A stretch of 64,000 nucleotides of DNA from Microbispora hainanensis (GTDB lineage Bacteria > Actinomycetota > Actinomycetes > Streptosporangiales > Streptosporangiaceae), in assembly GCF_006874475.1 (NCBI RefSeq), contig NZ_VIRM01000002.1, forward strand, positions 124,001 through 188,000, read 5' to 3'. The position numbers were made by a program, and so were the translations under genes. The notes below the pieces were generated by a model, which saw only the letters and a list, made by a program, of their open reading frames with translations, did not search any database and had not been told where the DNA came from. Below, one piece after another: positions 18,491-26,954 of the stretch (position 1 is its first letter; every line of letters starts with the position of its first letter).

Positions 18491-18571
18491 CGCTGTGGTG
18501 CCGTCAGGCGGAAGCCGGGACCACGACGCGCACGGCTCGCCCGTGGTCGTGCCGTCAGGCGGGGGCCGGGA
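18481..18571. repeat. imperfect ~40-bp direct repeat at the DUF4190 3' end
   Basis: A segment at 18481-18521 is repeated at 18532-18571 with a few changes (shared ACGGCTCGCCCG, TGCCGTCAGGCGG and GCCGGGA blocks). The right copy holds the stop codon and last residues of the DUF4190 gene; the left copy carries the same stop context outside the gene. Confidence 0.75.
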
Positions 18572-18959
18572 CTCCGGATGGCCAGGCCACGCCCATCTTC
18601 CGTTCGAACGACCGCATCAGCTGCTCGGAGCAGTCCTGCTGGGCCGCCACCGTGCCCGCGCCCTTGCGGCACTCGTTGTAGGCGTTGAGCTCGTCGGAGA
18701 AGTAGAGCTGGAATCCCGTGGTCACGATCCCCAGGACGAACGCGAGCGACGAGAGCACGACGGCCCCGGTCGCCAGTCCGATCCCGCGTCGTTCGCGGCT
18801 GAGCAGGCGGAGGTCACGGATCGCGATGACGATCGCGAATATCGACAGCGCCAGCCCGGCGGCCGGCAGCATCAGCGTGAAGACCAGGGCCATGATGGCG
18901 AGCGCGAGCGCCCGGCGACCTCCGGTCGCAGGGGTCGGCGTCTGCAGGGGTGTTGTCAC
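18555..18959 (-). CDS. DUF4190-like small membrane protein
   Basis: A 134-residue protein with two transmembrane segments in residues 15-80 (ALALAIMALVFTLMLPAAGL and VVLSSLAFVLGIVTTGFQLY), then an extracytoplasmic tail with two Cys (YNECRKG, QQDCSEQ) that may form a disulfide. The GTG start follows GAGGAGACC; longer starts would add a non-membrane stretch lacking a ribosome binding site. This pattern is common in actinobacterial DUF4190 proteins, whose function is unknown. It is divergent from purN with 167 bp between. Confidence 0.7.
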   Translation of the reverse strand: MTTPLQTPTPATGGRRALALAIMALVFTLMLPAAGLALSIFAIVIAIRDLRLLSRERRGIGLATGAVVLSSLAFVLGIVTTGFQLYFSDELNAYNECRKGAGTVAAQQDCSEQLMRSFERKMGVAWPSGVPAPA

Positions 18960-19013
18960 GGTCTCCTCGCCTCGCGTTCCGCATAACCCGTCGTAAGTCG
19001 TGATGGCCGGCGC

Positions 19014-19126
19014 CCGATACGCTTTAGCTGCGTCGAGGGACGGCCCTCCACGCTCGACCACTCTCTAAGGAACCATCTCCCGGCAACCACCTGCAAAACG
19101 AAGGCACCTCACGAAGGAGTTCCGCT
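19014..19126 (+). promoter_or_regulatory. purN leader with -10 candidate and strong Shine-Dalgarno
   Basis: TACGCT near 19015 is a TANNNT -10 candidate. The roughly 100-nt leader contains a small hairpin (GAGGG-ACGG-CCCTC). AAGGAG at 19114-19119 sits 7 nt before the proposed CTG start of purN. I looked for ZTP riboswitch hallmarks and did not see them. Confidence 0.4.
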
Positions 19127-19783
19127 CTGTCCGTCCGGCTTGTCGTCCTCGTCTCGGGTTCGGGGACCAACCTGCAAGCGCTGCTGGACGCGGCGGCCGA
19201 CGACGGGTTCGGCGCGGCCGTGGTCGCCGTCGGGGCCGACCGAACCGGTATCGAGGGGCTGGCCCGGGCCGAGCGCGCCGGCGTCCCCACGTTCGTCGAC
19301 AGGGTGGGCGACCATCCGGCCCGGGAGGAGTGGGACGAGAGTCTGGCCGGGCGCATCGCCGAGCACAAGCCCGACCTGGTGGTCTCCGCCGGTTTCATGA
19401 AGATCCTCGGCCCTCGTGTGCTGGGCGCGTTTCCGGTCGTCAACACCCATCCGGCGCTGCTGCCCGCCTTTCCCGGTGCGCACGCCGTGCGCGACGCCCT
19501 CGCGTACGGCGTCCGCGTCACCGGGTGCACGGTCCACCTCGTGGACGCGGGCGTGGACACGGGCCCGGTGATCGCCCAGGAGGCGGTGCCCGTGCGGGAG
19601 GGGGACGACGAGGAGTCGCTGCACGAGCGCATCAAGACCGTCGAGCGGCGCCTTCTCGTCGAGACCGTGGGCCGCATGGCCCGCGAAGGCTGGACCCTGA
19701 CCGGGCGGACCGTGCGCCTGGGGACGGGACGAGTCGCAGGACAGGCCGCAGACGGCCCGACACCAGGAAGGATCACGAAGTGA
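19127..19783 (+). CDS. purN: phosphoribosylglycinamide formyltransferase, CTG start
   Basis: A 218-residue formyltransferase transferring the formyl group of 10-formyl-THF to GAR in purine synthesis. No ATG, GTG or TTG exists in frame before residue 32, yet the essential N-terminal Rossmann strand ([19 protein letters not shown]) is encoded upstream. The only start that keeps it is CTG at 19127, with AAGGAG 7 nt upstream. Numbered from this codon, the catalytic residues are N106, H108 and D144, the same numbers as in E. coli PurN, which supports the choice. The stop overlaps the purH GTG (GTGA). Confidence 0.92.
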   Translation: MSVRLVVLVSGSGTNLQALLDAAADDGFGAAVVAVGADRTGIEGLARAERAGVPTFVDRVGDHPAREEWDESLAGRIAEHKPDLVVSAGFMKILGPRVLGAFPVVNTHPALLPAFPGAHAVRDALAYGVRVTGCTVHLVDAGVDTGPVIAQEAVPVREGDDEESLHERIKTVERRLLVETVGRMAREGWTLTGRTVRLGTGRVAGQAADGPTPGRITK

Positions 19784-21321
19784 CCCGCATCGCCATCCGC
19801 CGTGCGCTGATCACCGTTTACGACAAGACGGGTCTGGAAGACCTGGCGCGGGGGCTTGAGGCCGCGGGCGTGGAGATCGTGTCGACCGGCGGCACCGCCG
19901 CCGCGATCGCCTCCTACGGCGTGCCGGTCACCAAGGTGGAGTCGCTCACCGGATTCCCCGAGTGCCTGGACGGACGGGTCAAGACCCTCCACCCGCGGGT
20001 GCACGCCGGGCTGCTCGCCGACGGCGCCAACCCCTCCCACGTCAAGCAGCTGGAGGAGCTGGAGATCGAGCCGTTCCAGCTCGCGGTGGTGAACCTCTAT
20101 CCGTTCGCCGCCACGGTCGCCTCCGGCGCCTCCGACGCCGAGTGCGTCGAGCAGATCGACATCGGCGGGCCCGCGATGATCCGCGCCGCCGCCAAGAACC
20201 ACGGCACTGTGGCCGTGGTCGTCGACCCCGCGGCGTACGGGCAGGTGCTCGCCGCGGTCGCCGAGGGCGGCTTCACGCTGACCGAGCGCAGGAGGCTGGC
20301 CGCCACGGCGTACGCGCACACCGCCGCCTACGACGTCGCGGTCGCGTCCTGGTTCGCCAACGTGTACGCCCCCGAGGGCGACTGGCCGTCCTTCATGGGC
20401 GCGGCGTGGAAGCGCAAGACCGCCCTGCGGTACGGCGAGAACCCGCACCAGGCAGCGGCCCTCTACACCGGCGAGAAGGGCGGCCTGGCCAACGCCGAGC
20501 AGCTCCACGGCAAGGAGATGTCCTACAACAACTACGTGGACGCCGACGCCGCCTGGCGGGCCGCCTGGGACTTCGCCGAGCCGTGCGTGGCCATCATCAA
20601 GCACGCCAACCCCTGCGGCATCGCCGTGGGCGCCGACGTCGTCGAGGCGCACCGCAAGGCGCACGAGTGCGACCCGGTCTCCGCGTACGGCGGGGTCATC
20701 GCGGTCAACCGCCAGGTGACCCGCGAGCTGGCCGAGCAGATCGCGCCGATCTTCACCGAGGTGGTGGTCGCGCCGTCGTTCGCGGCGGACGCGCTCGACG
20801 TGCTCAGGGAGAAGAAGAACATCCGCCTGCTCGCCTGCCCCGAGGGCCCGTCGAACGCCGCGGAGTTCCGCCGCATCGACGGCGGCCTGCTCGTGCAGAC
20901 GGTCGACCGGGTGGACGCGCCCGGCGACGACCCGTCCACGTGGGAGCTGAAGACCGGAGAGCCGGCCTCGCCCGAGGTGCTGGCCGATCTGGCCTTCGCG
21001 TGGCGGGCCTGCCGTTCGGTGAAGTCCAACGCGATCCTGCTCGCGTCCGGCGGTGCGACCGTCGGCGTCGGCATGGGCCAGGTCAACCGGGTCGACTCGG
21101 CCCGGCTGGCGGTCTCCCGGGCCGGCGAGCGCGCGGCCGGGTCGGTCGGCGCCTCCGACGCGTACTTCCCCTTCCCCGACGGCCTGCAGGTGCTGACGGA
21201 GGCCGGGGTGAAGGCGATCGTCGAGCCGGGCGGCTCGATCCGCGACGAGCTGGTCATCGAGGCGGCCAAGGAGGCGGGCATCACGCTCTACTTCACCGGG
21301 ACGCGGCACTTCTTCCACTGA
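19780..21321 (+). CDS. purH: bifunctional AICAR formyltransferase/IMP cyclohydrolase
   Basis: A 513-residue enzyme for the last two steps to IMP. The N-terminal MGS-like cyclohydrolase domain ([42 protein letters not shown]) covers residues 1-200; the AICAR transformylase domain has GENPHQ, the KHANPCG catalytic Lys-His motif and the conserved [12 protein letters not shown] start overlapping the purN stop, with AGGAAGG upstream; the genes are co-translated. Normal length. Confidence 0.98.
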   Translation: MTRIAIRRALITVYDKTGLEDLARGLEAAGVEIVSTGGTAAAIASYGVPVTKVESLTGFPECLDGRVKTLHPRVHAGLLADGANPSHVKQLEELEIEPFQLAVVNLYPFAATVASGASDAECVEQIDIGGPAMIRAAAKNHGTVAVVVDPAAYGQVLAAVAEGGFTLTERRRLAATAYAHTAAYDVAVASWFANVYAPEGDWPSFMGAAWKRKTALRYGENPHQAAALYTGEKGGLANAEQLHGKEMSYNNYVDADAAWRAAWDFAEPCVAIIKHANPCGIAVGADVVEAHRKAHECDPVSAYGGVIAVNRQVTRELAEQIAPIFTEVVVAPSFAADALDVLREKKNIRLLACPEGPSNAAEFRRIDGGLLVQTVDRVDAPGDDPSTWELKTGEPASPEVLADLAFAWRACRSVKSNAILLASGGATVGVGMGQVNRVDSARLAVSRAGERAAGSVGASDAYFPFPDGLQVLTEAGVKAIVEPGGSIRDELVIEAAKEAGITLYFTGTRHFFH

Positions 21322-21334
21322 ACGAGAAGGCCGA

Positions 21335-21429
21335 CCTATCGGCATGGATAGGCGACTGTTGGGATGGATGGGGTGAAAACGGCACGATCACCCCTTTGGG
21401 GCGGTTAGCCTGAAACGCCCACCCCATCC
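21335..21429 (+). promoter_or_regulatory. nested palindromes between purH and the small membrane gene
   Basis: CCTATC/GATAGG (21335-21340, 21347-21352) could end the purH transcript. Beyond it a perfect 10-bp pair, GGATGGGGTG (21366-21375) and CACCCCATCC (21420-21429), encloses CCCC-TTT-GGGG (21391-21401). TAGCCT (about 21407-21412) is a -10 candidate. The layout suggests a structured leader or operator for the following gene and folD. Confidence 0.4.
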
Positions 21430-21447
21430 TCCCCACGGAGTCTCTCC

Positions 21448-21615
21448 ATGCCCCTTGATACGATCATGAGCTCCTTCGCGACGATGAGCGGCGTGTGGAA
21501 CAGCCCGATCGCGCTGCTGCCCGTCGCCGCGCTGGCCGCCTACTTCGGCTGGCGGATCGTGGAGTTCATCCCCTTCACCCGCCGGATCATCGAGCGGCGC
21601 GAGGGGGGACGGTAA
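21448..21615 (+). CDS. 55-residue single-span membrane protein
   Basis: A small gene: ATG at 21448, TAA at 21613-21615, with CGGAG 8 nt upstream of the start. The product starts [20 protein letters not shown], has one hydrophobic segment ([15 protein letters not shown]) and ends with a basic tail ([13 protein letters not shown]), so it should sit with the tail inside the cell. It lies 25 bp before folD on the same strand, likely in one transcript. I do not recognise a family; function unknown. Confidence 0.65.
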   Translation: MPLDTIMSSFATMSGVWNSPIALLPVAALAAYFGWRIVEFIPFTRRIIERREGGR

Positions 21616-21640
21616 CGCACCTGGAAGGACGGGAAGTGCC

Positions 21641-22486
21641 ATGACCGCGCGGCTTCTGGACGGCAAGGCGACCGCCGCCAAGATCAAGGGTGAACTGGCG
21701 GAACGGGTGAAGGCCCTGGCGAACCGGGGTGTCACCCCCGGCCTGGGCACGATCCTCGTCGGAGACGATCCGGGCAGCCAGATCTACGTCGCGGGCAAGC
21801 ACCGCGACTGCGCCGAGGTCGGCATCACCTCCATCCGCAAGGACCTGCCGGAAAGCGCCACCCAGGCGGACGTGGAGGCGGCGGTCGACGAGCTGAACGC
21901 CGACCCGGCCTGCACGGGCTACATCATCCAGCTGCCGCTGCCGCGCCACCTGGACACCCAGGCGCTCATCGAGCGCATGGACCCGGCCAAGGACGCCGAC
22001 GGCCTCCACCCGGTCAACCTGGGCAGGCTCGTCCACATGGTCGACGCCCCGCTGCCCTGCACCCCGCGCGGCATCGTGGTCCTCCTCCAGGAGTACGGCG
22101 TGCCGCTCAAGGGCGCCGAGGTCGTCGTGGTCGGCCGGGGCATCACCGTGGGCCGTCCGCTGGGCCTGCTGCTCACCCGCCGTACGGAGAACGCCACCGT
22201 CACGTTGTGCCACACCGGCACCCAGGACCTGGCGTCCCACGTGCGCCGGGCGGACATCGTGGTCGCCGCGGCCGGAGTGCCCCACCTCATCACCGCCGAC
22301 ATGGTCAGGCCCGGCGCGGCCGTGCTCGACGTGGGCGTCTCCCGGGTCGACGGCAAGCTCACCGGTGACGTGGCTCCCGACGTGCGTGAGGTCGCGGGCT
22401 TCGTCGCCCCCAACCCCGGCGGGGTGGGGCCGATGACCCGGGCCATGCTGCTGGCCAACGTCGTCGAGGCCGCCGAGCGCGCCTGA
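21641..22486 (+). CDS. folD: methylenetetrahydrofolate dehydrogenase/cyclohydrolase
   Basis: A 281-residue bifunctional enzyme that makes 10-formyl-THF, the donor used by PurN and PurH next door. Motifs: YVAGKHRDC with the catalytic Lys, [23 protein letters not shown], the NADP-binding [14 protein letters not shown], and [15 protein letters not shown] at the end. ATG start with GGAAGGACGGGAAG upstream. Normal length; ends at a clear hairpin. Confidence 0.98.
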   Translation: MTARLLDGKATAAKIKGELAERVKALANRGVTPGLGTILVGDDPGSQIYVAGKHRDCAEVGITSIRKDLPESATQADVEAAVDELNADPACTGYIIQLPLPRHLDTQALIERMDPAKDADGLHPVNLGRLVHMVDAPLPCTPRGIVVLLQEYGVPLKGAEVVVVGRGITVGRPLGLLLTRRTENATVTLCHTGTQDLASHVRRADIVVAAAGVPHLITADMVRPGAAVLDVGVSRVDGKLTGDVAPDVREVAGFVAPNPGGVGPMTRAMLLANVVEAAERA

Positions 22487-22518
22487 TCCGCCAGGCTGAT
22501 CACGGGGCCGGTCCGCGT

Positions 22519-22544
22519 CAAGCCCGATCCAAGAATCGGGCTTG
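22519..22544 (+). terminator. folD terminator
   Basis: A perfect 10-bp stem, CAAGCCCGAT (22519-22528) and ATCGGGCTTG (22535-22544), with a 6-nt loop, 33 bp after the folD stop. Confidence 0.85.
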
Positions 22545-22585
22545 CGGCCGCTGACCCGACAAATCATGACTTATCGTCACTGTGT

Positions 22586-24403
22586 GTGAGCAGTCGGACG
22601 CGGAGCAGGCATAAGCTGCGGTCTCGGGTCCCGGGGCTGGCGGCCTGGGCCGCGCTGCTGATCGGCATCCTGGACATCGTCAGGGGCCTGGTGCCGGGCC
22701 TGCGCGCGAGCCGGATCGGCGAGATCGCGAGCGTCCTGCCCGGCAGCGTCACGACGCTCGCCGAGGCGGCGTCGCTCCTGGTCGGAATCCTGCTGATCAT
22801 GCTCGCCCACGCCCTCAGACGGCGTAAGGCGCGGGCCTGGCGGGCCGTCGTGGTGCTGCTCCCGGTGGACGCCGTGCTCGAAGGGCTGCACCGGCATCCG
22901 GTCGCCGCGTCGGTGTCGCTGCTCCTGTGGGTGGTGCTGCTGGTCGGCAAAGGGGAGTTCTACGCCCTCTCCGACCCGCGTTCGCGCTGGCGCGCGCTGG
23001 GGCACCTGCTGGTGCTCGGCGCGTTCGACGTCGTGATCGGGTGGATCCTCGTCGCCGCGCACCACCATGCGGTCGCGGGCCACCCCGGCTTCGGCGACCA
23101 GATGCGGCACGTCGTGCTCGGCCTGGCCGGCCTGGAGGGGCCGGTCGTGTTCACGTCGGAGCGCACCGGCGACCTGGTCTACTTCTCGCTCGCCGGTCTC
23201 GGCGCGCTCACCGCCGTCACCACGATCTACCTCGCCCTCCGGCCGGAACGGCCGGTCGCCGCGCTGGACGAGGACGACGAGCGGCGGCTGCGGGCCCTGC
23301 TCGACCGCTATGGCCGGCAGGACTCGCTCGGATACTTCGCGCTCCGCCGGGATAAGAGCGTGATCTTCTCGCCCAGCGGCAAGGCCGCCGTGGCCTACCG
23401 CGTCGTCGCCGGGGTGATGCTGGCCGGCGGCGACCCGATCGGCGACCCGGAGGCGTGGCCCGGGGCGATCAGGCGGTTCCTGGAGGAGGCCGGCCGGCAC
23501 GCGTGGGTCCCGGCCGTCATCGGCTGCGGCGAGACCGGCGGCGAGGTGTGGGCCAGGGAAGGCGGTCTCGACGCACTGGAGATCGGCGACGAGGCGATCG
23601 TGGACGTGGCCGGCTTCACCCTGGAAGGCCGGGCCCTGCGCAACGTACGGCAGATGGTCAGGCGGGTGGAACGTCTCGGCTACACCTGCCGGGTGCGGCG
23701 GACGGGAGACCTGAGCGAGGCGGAGCGCGAGCACATCGCCGGCCTGGCCGACCGGTGGCGTGGCACCGAGACCGAGCGGGGCTTCTCGATGGCGCTCGGC
23801 CGGTTCGGCGACCCCGCCGACGCCGGCTGCCTGGTGGTCACCGCCCACCGGGCCACGCCCGAGGGCGAGGAGACGCCGGGCGGGGACGTCCAGGCCGTCC
23901 TGCACTTCGTGCCGTGGGGCGCCGACGGCATCTCCCTCGACCTCATGCGGCGCGACCGCGAGGCCGACCCCGGGCTCAACGAGCTGCTGATCGTGCGGGC
24001 CCTGCAGGCCGCGCCGGACTTCGGCGTGACCAGGGTGTCGCTGAACTTCGCGATGTTCCGCTCCGCGCTGGCCCGGGGGGAGCGGCTGGGGGCGGGGCCG
24101 GTGCTGCGTGCCTGGCGCGGCGTCCTCGTCTTCCTGTCCCGCTGGTTCCAGATCGAGTCGCTGTATCGCTTCAACGCCAAGTTCCGGCCCGCGTGGGAGC
24201 CGCGTTTCCTGCTCTATCCCGCCGCCCGCGACCTGCCGCGCATCGGCGTCGCCGCGCTCCGGGCGGAGGCGTTCCTCACACCTCCGGGACTCCGCTGGGC
24301 GGGCGGCCTGCTCCGCCGCCGCCGACCGGCTCCCGTTCCCCGCCTCCTCCCCGGCGCTGTCGTCGGCGGCGACAGCGGCCCGGAGACCCGCAGAACAGCC
24401 TGA
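22586..24403 (+). CDS. DUF2156/MprF-like phosphatidylglycerol lysyltransferase-domain membrane protein
   Basis: A 605-residue protein. Residues 10-225 hold about six transmembrane helices; the cytoplasmic part from about 230 is the DUF2156/LPG-synthase C domain, a tandem GNAT-like fold that moves an amino acid from aminoacyl-tRNA to a lipid in MprF (AVAYRVVAGVMLAGGDPIG, LRNVRQMVRRVERLGY, LHFVPWGADGISLDLMRRD). It may charge phosphatidylglycerol, though actinobacterial homologues are not all tested. GTG start 8 nt after TATCGT (22572-22577) and no Shine-Dalgarno, so probably leaderless. It follows the folD terminator and stands alone. Confidence 0.85.
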   Translation: MSSRTRSRHKLRSRVPGLAAWAALLIGILDIVRGLVPGLRASRIGEIASVLPGSVTTLAEAASLLVGILLIMLAHALRRRKARAWRAVVVLLPVDAVLEGLHRHPVAASVSLLLWVVLLVGKGEFYALSDPRSRWRALGHLLVLGAFDVVIGWILVAAHHHAVAGHPGFGDQMRHVVLGLAGLEGPVVFTSERTGDLVYFSLAGLGALTAVTTIYLALRPERPVAALDEDDERRLRALLDRYGRQDSLGYFALRRDKSVIFSPSGKAAVAYRVVAGVMLAGGDPIGDPEAWPGAIRRFLEEAGRHAWVPAVIGCGETGGEVWAREGGLDALEIGDEAIVDVAGFTLEGRALRNVRQMVRRVERLGYTCRVRRTGDLSEAEREHIAGLADRWRGTETERGFSMALGRFGDPADAGCLVVTAHRATPEGEETPGGDVQAVLHFVPWGADGISLDLMRRDREADPGLNELLIVRALQAAPDFGVTRVSLNFAMFRSALARGERLGAGPVLRAWRGVLVFLSRWFQIESLYRFNAKFRPAWEPRFLLYPAARDLPRIGVAALRAEAFLTPPGLRWAGGLLRRRRPAPVPRLLPGAVVGGDSGPETRRTA

Positions 24404-24425
24404 TCACACTCGTCCACGCGGGAAG

Positions 24426-24447
24426 CCGGTGGGTGCACCGCCACCGG
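24426..24447. terminator. bidirectional hairpin between convergent genes
   Basis: CCGGTGG (24426-24432) and CCACCGG (24441-24447) form a 7-bp stem between the DUF2156 gene and the convergent secreted-protein gene. Confidence 0.55.
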
Positions 24448-24449
24448 GC

Positions 24450-25142
24450 CTACCCGCAGACGCCGGGGAGGCGGCAGAGCTTGGCGGCCATCGTGCGGGC
24501 GTCCTTGATCAGCGGGCGGAACCGGGAGACAGGGAGGCTCTTGGTCACCAGGCCGGTCCTGACGTAGACCGCGATCGCGCTGCCCTGGCGGACGACGACC
24601 GAGCGGGATCGGTTCTCGAAGAAGAAGCCGCCGATCCGGAGGGCCTCGTCGCCGATGCCGGTGCTCTTCCAGCGGTATGAGTAGCGTTCGTGGCCGCGGC
24701 CTCCCGAGCCGCATTTGGCCAGGTCGGCGCGTACGGAACGCATCGCCGCCTTCGCGGCCCGCTCCGAGGGGTAGAGCACGACCTGCTCGCTGCGGTAGAC
24801 GGTCTCGGCCAGATAGGTGAACGTACGGCTCGCGCTGCGGCCGTCGCCGGCGGTCCTGCGGCCGCACGGGTTCACCTCAAGGGGCTTCTTCAGGCTGTTG
24901 CTGAGCTTCAGGTGCTCCCACGGCCTGCGCGGGCCGTTCATCTTGGCCTCGTTCAGCAGGAACCCCTTGGGCAGCTTCGCCGTGCCCTGGGCCGCGCTCG
25001 CCACCCCAGCCGTCGCGCGTGCCGCCTGTGCCGCCTGTGCCGCCAGTGACGCTTGTGACGCCACGGCCTGACCCGCGCCCAGTGCCGTAGCCGTCACGGT
25101 CACCACGGCTGCCGCCACCGCTGACGTCATAACCCTGCGCAT
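24450..25142 (-). CDS. secreted protein with PknH-like sensor domain
   Basis: A 230-residue protein. A signal peptide (residues 1-29, ending GQAVAS) is followed by an Ala/Gln-rich stretch (LAAQAAQAARATAG) and a domain of about 170 residues resembling the PknH extracellular sensor fold: four Cys spread as in that family (NPCG, AKCGSG, KLCRLPGVCG), and YLAETVYRSEQVVLYPSER. It has no kinase part of its own. Start ATG behind AAGGGAG. The fold assignment rests on pattern only; other secreted Cys-rich folds are possible. Confidence 0.65.
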   Translation of the reverse strand: MRRVMTSAVAAAVVTVTATALGAGQAVASQASLAAQAAQAARATAGVASAAQGTAKLPKGFLLNEAKMNGPRRPWEHLKLSNSLKKPLEVNPCGRRTAGDGRSASRTFTYLAETVYRSEQVVLYPSERAAKAAMRSVRADLAKCGSGGRGHERYSYRWKSTGIGDEALRIGGFFFENRSRSVVVRQGSAIAVYVRTGLVTKSLPVSRFRPLIKDARTMAAKLCRLPGVCG

Positions 25143-25217
25143 CGCACGCTCCCTTGCCGATCGGCCGACATTCCGTTTCGACGGAACACTCGCCGCTTTT
25201 GTTCAGCACGTCCCCCG

Positions 25218-25472
25218 TCAGTTCTTGATCGCCAGGTCACGGGCCTCGCGATCCAACCGATCGGCCTCGTCGAGAAGCCGGGCCGCCACGGTGCGGCAGC
25301 GCGTCTTCCAGGTGCCGATCTGGCCCCGTATCCGGTCGGTCAGCGGACCCGACCACTCCATGGTGGCCGCCATGCCGTTCACTCCGTCGACCAGTTTCTC
25401 CACGTCATTGGCCAATTCCCGAAGTTTGGCGGCCCTGTTCTCGAGTTCTTGCACTTCGGGCGGAGGTGGCAC
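25218..25472 (-). CDS. WXG100-like small helical protein
   Basis: An 84-residue protein predicted as a helical hairpin, with Trp40-Ser41-Gly42 at the turn, exactly where WXG100 (ESAT-6-like) proteins carry WxG. The flanking helices are charged and heptad-like (ELENRAAKLRELANDVEKL and RLLDEADRLDREARDLAI). Such proteins are substrates or N-terminal modules of type VII secretion. The start is GTG with AGGAG 5 nt upstream. It is divergent from a 469-residue gene across 55 bp. No T7SS core component lies in the window. Confidence 0.7.
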   Translation of the reverse strand: MPPPPEVQELENRAAKLRELANDVEKLVDGVNGMAATMEWSGPLTDRIRGQIGTWKTRCRTVAARLLDEADRLDREARDLAIKN

Positions 25473-25513
25473 GTTTTCTCCTCTCAGCGCTTTATTCGAG
25501 GATAAGTTACAGG

Positions 25514-25530
25514 TAGGCTCCGGCCGCATG
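25514..25530 (+). promoter_or_regulatory. -10 box for the 469-residue island gene
   Basis: TAGGCT (25514-25519) lies 8 nt before the ATG at 25528 with no Shine-Dalgarno at normal distance, so transcription probably starts at the ATG. Confidence 0.45.
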
Positions 25531-26937
25531 GGGGAAGGCGTGACGCGGAGCTTCAGGCCTGAAGAGCTCGAACGCTTGGCCGGCCTTATGGACGACCTGA
25601 ACAGGTCAGCGGATGAGGTTTTCAAGCGCGCCTGGCCATTACAGGCATCCCAAATCGTCGCACCGCTTCGGGAAATGCCCGGCTGGGGGAGCGACACGGC
25701 CAAGGACCTGAGGCAGCGGGCCGCAATCGGGCGGCTGCAGACCGGCGACCCGTTCGCCGGGCTCGTGTGGGCAGGTTTTCCGCCGCTGGAAATCGTTGCG
25801 AATGGCAACAAGATCGACCCGGCGACTCTCATCTCCGTCAACTCGGTCGCGGACTGGGCGAACAAAACTGGAAATTCGGATTTCCATCGCAAGCCCGGTG
25901 AGTCGCTGGACGACTACCTGACGCGGTTGAAGGCCGCCGCCGTCGCGCACGCCATCCCGGCCCTCGAACCGCACGAGGCGACGGTCGCCAACATCCTCAA
26001 GATCGTTGGCGATGTCAAAGGGGTCACCGCCACCGCTCCGATCGTCACCACCCAGGCCGTATCCCTCAGCCGCGTGCTGTTCCACAACCACGTCCTGGCG
26101 CCGACCGTCAACCCACTGCTGGCCAAGGCCAAGGGCGGCGCACTGCAAGGCAGCCTGGTCAAAGCGACACCATGGCTGAAAAGCGTCATTGAGGGCAGGA
26201 AAGTGACGCTGTCTGCGCAGACTGTCATGGCACCGGGCCACAGCCTCGTCGGCCTCACCCGCAGGCTGTTCATGAAGAGCAAGCTCTACCGTGACTACGT
26301 GGCCATGCTGCCTCATGACCTCGAGCTGAAGGCCACGGGAAAGGTCGTGGGGACGGGCAGGGCGCTCGCCGGGGCCCGGGTGAACAACCTTCTCAATCGC
26401 GCCTTCGGTGACAACCGGCTTGCCGAGTTGCTGGGCGGCAAAACACATGCCGGTGTGAGGGTGCAAGTTTCCGGAGAGGCGAACCTGCTCAAGGTCTGGT
26501 CGGCGACCGCGGACCCGAAGAAGATGGAGGCCGCCGCCGCAATCTTGAAGGTCGAGCCCACTGCCCTCACCCGGCTTGGAGCGGTGGCCCAGACCGCCGG
26601 CGCCCTCCGGTCGCTGGGCATTGTGGGCGGCGTCGCCTCCACCGGCTACAGCGCGGCGAACGTCGTCTCGCAGGGCAACCCGATCGACGCGTTCAAGCGC
26701 AACGGCGCCGGCTATGTCGCGGATATCGCCGAGGTAGGTTTCAACGCTTCTCTTACTGCTGCGATGGTCTGCCCCAATCCCTTCACCGTCGGCGCTACCG
26801 TCGTCACGGGCGCTGTTTACGTCGGCGCGAAGGTCGTCGAACACTGGGACGATATTGAGGCCGGTGCGAAGAAAGTAGGCCAGGCGATCGGCGAGGGGGC
26901 CGGAAAAGTCTTCAGCACCCTCAATCCGTTCGACTAG
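25528..26937 (+). CDS. unrecognised 469-residue protein of the WXG island
   Basis: I do not recognise a family. The N-terminus is helical (FRPEELERLAGLMDDLNRSA). The centre has mixed segments without catalytic motifs I can name. Towards the C-terminus are Gly/Ala-rich hydrophobic stretches (GALRSLGIVGGVASTGYSA, NPFTVGATVVTGAVYVGAK) and a tail GAKKVGQAIGEGAGKVFSTL typical of the ends of proteins linked to type VII or polymorphic toxin systems. It is divergent from the WXG100-like gene and 17 bp ahead of the next gene. Less GC-biased codons than the neighbours suggest acquisition. A secreted effector is an inference. Confidence 0.7.
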   Translation: MGEGVTRSFRPEELERLAGLMDDLNRSADEVFKRAWPLQASQIVAPLREMPGWGSDTAKDLRQRAAIGRLQTGDPFAGLVWAGFPPLEIVANGNKIDPATLISVNSVADWANKTGNSDFHRKPGESLDDYLTRLKAAAVAHAIPALEPHEATVANILKIVGDVKGVTATAPIVTTQAVSLSRVLFHNHVLAPTVNPLLAKAKGGALQGSLVKATPWLKSVIEGRKVTLSAQTVMAPGHSLVGLTRRLFMKSKLYRDYVAMLPHDLELKATGKVVGTGRALAGARVNNLLNRAFGDNRLAELLGGKTHAGVRVQVSGEANLLKVWSATADPKKMEAAAAILKVEPTALTRLGAVAQTAGALRSLGIVGGVASTGYSAANVVSQGNPIDAFKRNGAGYVADIAEVGFNASLTAAMVCPNPFTVGATVVTGAVYVGAKVVEHWDDIEAGAKKVGQAIGEGAGKVFSTLNPFD

Positions 26938-26954
26938 CACAGGGAGACTGATTG

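Noticed and set aside
19024-21345. 773-codon open frame on the minus strand opposite purN/purH
   Set aside because: Arg/Gly/His-rich translation with no known motif, fully opposite well-conserved purine genes; a by-product of high GC content.
21353-21447. ZTP (pfl) riboswitch upstream of folD
   Set aside because: The hallmark 3' CCGCCUGGG block and pseudoknot partners are not present.
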